DNA of 64,000 nt from Brassica napus (taxonomy: Eukaryota; Streptophyta; Magnoliopsida; Brassicales; Brassicaceae). The notes under the pieces are model-generated. The model was not told where the DNA came from and ran no database searches. It was given only the letters and a program-made list of their open reading frames with translations. Positions 59,165 through 64,000 of the stretch are shown piece after piece. The stretch is taken from assembly GCF_020379485.1 (NCBI RefSeq), contig NC_063448.1:49609218-49673217 (forward strand), read 5' to 3'. A program made the position numbers and the translations under genes. Each line of letters starts with the position of its first letter. Position 1 is the stretch's first letter.

Positions 59165-59640
59165 ACTATTCGGGTTTTACTAATTATCAGATCAGTTTCG
59201 GTTCGGTTCCTTCCGGATTCGATTCGAATCGAATATAACCAATGTTTAAAATCGTCCAAAAATATATTTTTTAAACCTCAAAAATTGACAAAAAAAAATT
59301 TCAAAATATATAATTTTTTTACAAATCTAATTAAAATTAATTAAACTATCTAAATTAACTAAAAAGTATTCAAAATAACAATTAAAACAAACTAAAAAAA
59401 TATTTTGAATATTCTAAAATATCTAAATCATCTGAAAATATATAAAAATATTAACATATTTAACTAATTTCATATATCTTCGAATCGTAGTTCGGATTTC
59501 GGTTCGGGTTATAACCAAACACCAAAGTACTAAGCTCATAAGTCCCGTTTGAATATTTTTGTATAACAGTTTGGATTCGATTTCGGTTTTTCCGGTTCGG
59601 GTTTAAGTAGGTACTTCGAGTTGAGGTAAAAATGTCCAGG
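59165..59640. repeat. GGTTCGG-rich repeat element remnant
   Basis: TTTCGGTTCGGTT and GGATTCGATTCGAATCGAAT near the left, and GATTTCGGTTCGGGTT and TTCCGGTTCGGGTTT near the right, border AT-rich filler. Probably a decayed DNA element; no TSD found. Confidence 0.4.
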
Positions 59641-59914
59641 CCTAAGCCAGCTCTGCATCATAAGAGATGATCTAGTCGGGTTTGCTTCCCTAATGTGTCA
59701 AGTTCAGCACATAAATTACAACTTACATATTTTTATCTTCCGAAAGTGTTTTTCCTTTCTTTCTTTTTTTCCGAAAATGTAATTTGTTGATGGACCTAAT
59801 TTTTTTTCATTTATTTAAAAAGCCAAATAGTTTGGTCCATGCCTAGATAGATACACATGCATGCATAATGTATCTCTTTACATTTGATCAAAAAAAAAAA
59901 GATATCTCTTTACA

Positions 59915-60165
59915 AAAATCCATATACTAAACTTAACTTATAATAATTTAAATACACTAAAATGAAATAAAATAAGATAAATATTACATTACATTAAAAT
60001 AAAATTCACACAATAGAAAAATACATTAAATAAATCTCACAAAAAATAAGAATACAATTAACAAACTTAACACGAATTAAAACAAATTACATAAACACAT
60101 ACATATTACATATCTTACAAGTAATATCAAAGAAAATTACATAAACAATCTGTGTGTGTATAATA
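59915..60165. repeat. Copy of the interior of the 5064-5697 element
   Basis: It matches about 5180-5430 in the same orientation (ATTACATTACATTAAAATAAA, ATTAAATAAATCTCACA, CATAAACAATCTGTGTG). The GAGCATCTCC ends are absent here. Confidence 0.7.
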
Positions 60166-60172
60166 CTAGGGT

Positions 60173-60804
60173 AAGCCCGGGCTACGCCCGAGATTTTTAT
60201 TTATTTTCTTAATTTAATTTATTATAGTATTTATATTTATGATACATATATGTAAATGTTAAAATGCATATCATAATTAAATGTTTTTAATTTTTCAAAA
60301 TGTCAAAATTTACTTATCTCCTAATGCTTTAATAATTATTGTATATTGTTAGATATTTAGTTATGTAGTTTTAGCAAAAAAGATTGTTGAGTTTTTGGCT
60401 ATCACTGCATGTAAATATATGATCCTAATTTTGTAAATAGTATACTTATTGTCTAAATAAAATTTCATGATTGTTTAACCTATAACTGGATAAAAGAAAT
60501 AGGTAAATTATGACTAAAGCAATTGAAGTTGAACACACATGAAAGTTGTATGATCCTTGTACTCATAAACTGTCAAAGATCCTTAAATTTTATCTTCATC
60601 TATTTGGATAGATAGATATGATAGATATGATTTTCAAATGTGTAATAATCTTATTTTGATTACTGTGAAATCCGAGTTTTTGATACAGCTTAGACAAACA
60701 TAAAAATCACTTTTTGATATCCAATCATTGAGGTTAATAACTATTTCAGAACTTTTTTATAATTATGTTTTCCCATAACTTATAGACATGTATTTAAATT
60801 GACT
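60173..60804 (-). mobile_element. Helitron-like 3' end on the minus strand
   Basis: The minus strand ends in CTAG followed by T, with CTCGGGCGTAGCCCGGGCTTA just inside; CGGGC-GTA-GCCCG forms a hairpin. The body to the right is AT-rich and non-coding, and reaches element F. The 5' terminus was not identified. Confidence 0.45.
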
Positions 60805-60834
60805 ATACACTACAAGAAAACATATTTTTTACTA

Positions 60835-61190
60835 GGGCAGTATTCGTTGTAAATTCGTGGTAAACGGGGTGTTACGACGAATTAACGTCGAAAGACGTTT
60901 CGTTGTTAAACGTCCGTCGTAACGGAGGTTTCGTCGTAAACGACTCGTTACGTTTACGACGAAATGTATTCCTCGTAAAGCGCAGGGAAAGGATTCGTCG
61001 TAAACGCCACGTAAGACTTCGTCGTAAAGCCCACGTAATTATTTCGATGTAAAGCACACGTAAATACTTTCGTTGTAAATCACTCGTAAACAATTCGATG
61101 TAAAATCCTCGTAAATATTTCGATGTTAATCACTAGTAAACATTCGATGTAAACTCCATGTAATGTTTACGAGGAGTTTACATCGTTTCT
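60835..61190. repeat. Subfamily-2 3' subterminal array, element F
   Basis: Same motif order as E's 25825-26175 array in reverse orientation (TTTCGTCGTAAA, TTTCGATGTAAA, ACACGTAAATA). Confidence 0.85.
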
Positions 61191-61350
61191 TATTATATTA
61201 TTATTAATTAGTATATAATAGATTTTAATTTATATTTAATATTCAGAATTTAAAATAATTTAAATTTTAAAACAAAATATGAAATTGGAAAACATATTTT
61301 AAAAAGTCATACAATAATATTTAAATTTATAATACAAACAGAAAAAAAAA

Positions 61351-62866
61351 CTACATATTGTCGAAGTAGTTGGTGGGGTTGCTCGGCTGTTGATGGGTTG
61401 GATCGGACTCTTGGGGATCTCGTGGTGGCATTCCAAGAGCGGCTCGTCTCTCACTCAACATTCTCTGCATAACCGGGTTTCCCACGGCCATCTTGTCTAG
61501 TAAATCCTCAAGAGAGTCTAAACGAACCTGCTGGCTATCCATTTGAGCCTTCTGACTATCCATTTGAGCCTTCATCTGAGCAGTCTCTTCATCCCGTCTC
61601 GAAGTGTATGACGAAGTTGCCCTTGCAACTTCGTTAACAGAGCCTATACCGACTATCCGTCCCTTCTTTTTAGGAGCCACCTATAAAATCAAAACATATA
61701 TTAATATAGTTAATTATGTTAAAATATTTAAAATAATGTAAACTAAAATTTTAAGTTACCTCTTCGAAGATTATGTCGACCTCTTGGGTGGACAATGTGA
61801 CTGGTAATCCATCGGGAGACTCCTGGGTTAGTTGCGAACTACAAAAAAAAATTAAATTAAATATTATAAATTATATTAATTGAATATTTTAAAATATATA
61901 TTTAAAACAAAACTTACAGCTTCTAGATGGACTCCTGCATGAGGTTTTTGTCCGGTTCTGTGAAGCATGGGCAAATGACCATCTTTATCCTTCGTCCTTC
62001 GAGAAGCCGAGCACGAATTGGCCTTTCTGATCGAAGAGGGGTGCTCCCAATAGGCGATGAGGCCATCCCACACATCCGTCGTGAGCTCAGTGGGCTTTCC
62101 CTCATACCCGTAGATCTCCCACTTGTCCTTCCAATCAGAGACTGTGTTGCAGAGGCGTATCTTTGCCTTTGCAACGAATTCCGCCTTCACCCTCTCGGTG
62201 ATTCCCAAAGACCAATGCCACTTTTTCTGAAACATAAAAATTTTGAAAAAATTACAATTAATAATAAATATTAAAAATATATATATATATTTAAAAGTGA
62301 AAATTTAATTAAATTTAAAAATCTTACCGCAAAACATTTAAACCACGTGATCTTAACGTGATTTGGTGTCTTGCTCCAGTTCGGGTATGCCCCGTCGTAG
62401 TAACCCTTAATCGTCGCCGAAACGCTCCGGCTAACACGGTTGTTAGCCCCAAACCTGAAAAAAAAAATCAATTTAACCGTTACAAAATAAAAATTAATTA
62501 AATTTTAAAGTAATAAAAATTAATAAATTACCAATAAGTTCCTCGGGGTCTATCGGGGTCTAGAACATCCAAACCCTCCCGTCCAGGCTTGGCAAGCAAA
62601 TCCTCCACCGTATATCTCGCGAAGGGAGCATATGAAGGCACACGCAAATCCGGATGAACTGCACCTTCTGGGACAGGCTCAGGTGCAGCCGCTGGAGGAG
62701 GAGGTGGAGGCATCTGCGGTGGAAGAGGAGGACTCGAAAAAAATCTCTGAGAAGTCTGAGAGTCTGGAACTGTATCGGAAGACGATGGACCGGAAGAAGA
62801 TGTACCGGAACCATCGCCAAACAACTGGGCATAAGTAGGTGCTGCTGGTTTCCTTCTAGGAGCCAT
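61351..62866 (-). pseudogene. TNPA-like (Ptta/En/Spm family) gene of element F, 134-bp deletion in exon 4
   Basis: Exons on the minus strand: 62866-62532, 62454-62328, 62226-61918, 61838-61760 and 61680-61351. Exons 1-3 are open and contain the complete conserved core (KWHWSLGITERVKAEFVAKA, SDWKDKWEIYGYEGKPTELT, DVWDGLIAYWEHPSS), including the Trp lost in E. Exon 4 is 79 bp instead of 213 bp: bases equivalent to E 25041-25174 are missing, apparently between two CG dinucleotides. The loss shifts the frame, and translation stops at the start of exon 5, so the C-terminal KKKGR and coiled coil are not made. A protein truncated after the core is conceivable. Confidence 0.88.
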
Positions 62867-63139
62867 CTAAAAAAAAAATTAAATAAATTTAATCAATTAT
62901 GACGACATAATTAAAAAATTATTCCGTTACCTAACTAATCACCTAAACTATAGGATTTCGTCATCTAACTAATCACCTAAACTAATTATCTAAACAATCA
63001 CCTAAACTAATTACCTAACTAATTAATAACCTAAACAAACTTAAAAAAAAAAAAAAAAGGAGGTAAGAGAATGTACCTTAGGGAGAGGAGAGGATTTTGG
63101 GAGGAATGGACGAGGCAGCCTCGTCTCGGCGTCCCAATA

Positions 63140-63350
63140 TATTGAAAATGTTTCGTCGTAAACGCGACGTAACATTACGACGAAGTTACCAGGCCCGTGT
63201 TTTTCGATTTACGACGAAATTACGTCGAAACATCGGTTTACGACGAATTTACAAGGCCCACGTTTACGACGAAGTTACCAGGCCCGCGTTTTTCCATTTA
63301 CGACGAAATTACGTCGAAACATCGGTTTAAGACGATTTTACAACGCTTAA
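63140..63350. repeat. Internal subfamily-2 motif array at the TNPA promoter, element F
   Basis: TTTACGACGAAATTACG and TTTACGACGAAGTTACCAGG repeat as in E. The TATA-like box beside it differs: CAATATATTG here against TTTATATATT in E. Confidence 0.82.
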
Positions 63351-63648
63351 CCCTAAACACCGAGAATGAAATCCCTATACCCCAAAGTCACATATCATCT
63401 AACATCATATCTCTTCTTCTCTACTACTTTGTGCTCTTTCTCCAACTTAAACTCTAAAACCCTAAAACTCCAAATATTTTTTTTTAAAATTAACACAAAT
63501 ACATATTATATAAAACAACATTTGTTACACATACATTAGGATGGTAAAAAAACAATATTTCTTTAAACATACGTTACAATAGAGAAATACAACATTAGAG
63601 ACATATATTACATCACTCTAAATCATTTTCGTTCTCATCAATATTACA

Positions 63649-64000
63649 TCACTCTAAATCGTTTTCGTTCTCATCACTATCATTACAATCATCATCGTCG
63701 CTTCTCTCGAACTCGTCTTCACGTGCTTCATCTGTCGCATCTTCGGGAATATCTTCATATTGAAAGTTTTGCGGGTCGATCAAAAGGATTTCATCAGTTG
63801 GTTGTTCTGGTACCTCAACTTCATTGATAGCGTCTTCTTCTTGCAAGGGCGGTTCTTCTCCAGCGACAATGCGTCCACGAGGTGTAATTTTGATAGCAGC
63901 TAACCAGTTTATCCCGGAAGTTCGAAGCCGAGGATAAGGAAGGAAGCTTACTTGCTCGGCTTGTGAAGCTAAAATGAAAGGCTCAAATTTGTTGTATCTT
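63649..64000 (-). CDS. TNPD of element F, last exon (partial, runs off the window)
   Basis: On the minus strand the frame is open from the window edge to the stop at 63649-63651. It matches E's exon 4 from the NKFEPFILASQAEQ motif through GRIVAGEEPPLQEEDAINEV and the acidic tail DDDDCNDSDENEND. The start and all catalytic parts lie outside, so integrity of the gene cannot be judged. Confidence 0.85.
   Translation of the reverse strand, partial: RYNKFEPFILASQAEQVSFLPYPRLRTSGINWLAAIKITPRGRIVAGEEPPLQEEDAINEVEVPEQPTDEILLIDPQNFQYEDIPEDATDEAREDEFERSDDDDCNDSDENENDLE

Larger units (their letters stand above)
60808..64000 (-). mobile_element. CACTA element F, subfamily 2, near-copy of E, cut by the window edge
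   Basis: It starts CACTACAAGAAAACATATTTT at 60808, with ATA at 60805-60807 as the only visible side of its target duplication. The content is the mirror image of E from about 22968 to 26203, nearly identical. Differences are a restored 50-bp stretch in TNPA exon 3, a 134-bp loss in exon 4, and some 40-50 extra bases around 63345-63400. Confidence 0.95.

Overview
Nuclear DNA of a flowering plant, almost certainly Brassicaceae and probably Brassica. The grounds are genes with GT-AG introns, AT-rich spacers, plant-type CACTA (En/Spm), Mutator-like, PIF/Harbinger, Stowaway, TRIM, copia and gypsy elements, and an epithiospecifier-modifier-like GDSL lipase gene of the glucosinolate-myrosinase system. 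This is an element-rich region. The only recognisable host genes are the lipase gene (minus strand, 33.9-35.7 kb) and a glycine-rich-protein relic near 17.8 kb.

The window is dominated by six CACTA transposons (called A-F here) sharing the terminal inverted repeat CACTACAAGAAAAC. Five have an end or ends I could place exactly, and four have both 3-bp target duplications: A 2156-4401 (ATA), B 7891-14721 (TCA), D 18201-32182 (GCT), and E 19121-26203 (ACA), which is nested inside D. C (about 39362-47731) has damaged ends. F (60808 to beyond 64000) is a near-copy of E on the other strand. Each fuller element carries two genes: a large tnp2-type transposase (TNPD-like; called TNPD) and a smaller Ptta/En/Spm-type protein with a C-terminal coiled coil (called TNPA). 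A, B and C form subfamily 1, whose ends are packed with TTCCGAGGAA/TTCCGACGGAA motifs. D, E and F form subfamily 2, with TTTACGAGGAA/TTTACGACGAAA motifs. A third motif cluster sits between the two genes, next to the TNPA promoter, in B-F. Only E encodes a TNPD that I can read as intact (four exons, 1153 codons). Every TNPA copy in the window is broken.

Layout: 0-1.9 kb, AT-rich DNA with a small 10-bp-TSD element. 1.9-4.9 kb, a TRIM retroelement with A in one LTR. 5.0-7.7 kb, a MITE and a MULE-like element with a nested PIF/Harbinger derivative. 7.9-14.7 kb, B. 15.6-16.8 kb, a second MULE-like copy filled with telomere-like motifs. 18.2-32.2 kb, D containing E. 33.9-35.7 kb, the lipase gene. 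39.4-47.7 kb, C. 48.1-49.1 kb, a MULE-like element with terminal repeats of about 200 bp. 49.5-54 kb, Helitron-like ends, Stowaway MITEs and a TRIM. 54.3-58.2 kb, a copia 5' end cut by gypsy-like sequence. 58.9-60.8 kb, a Tourist-like MITE and a Helitron-like end. 60.8-64 kb, F.

Functionally this is a two-component transposon community. E could supply TNPD, but no element here could supply a complete TNPA, so any mobility would need TNPA from elsewhere in the genome. Exon boundaries were read by eye from splice consensus and alignment between copies, without any database search.
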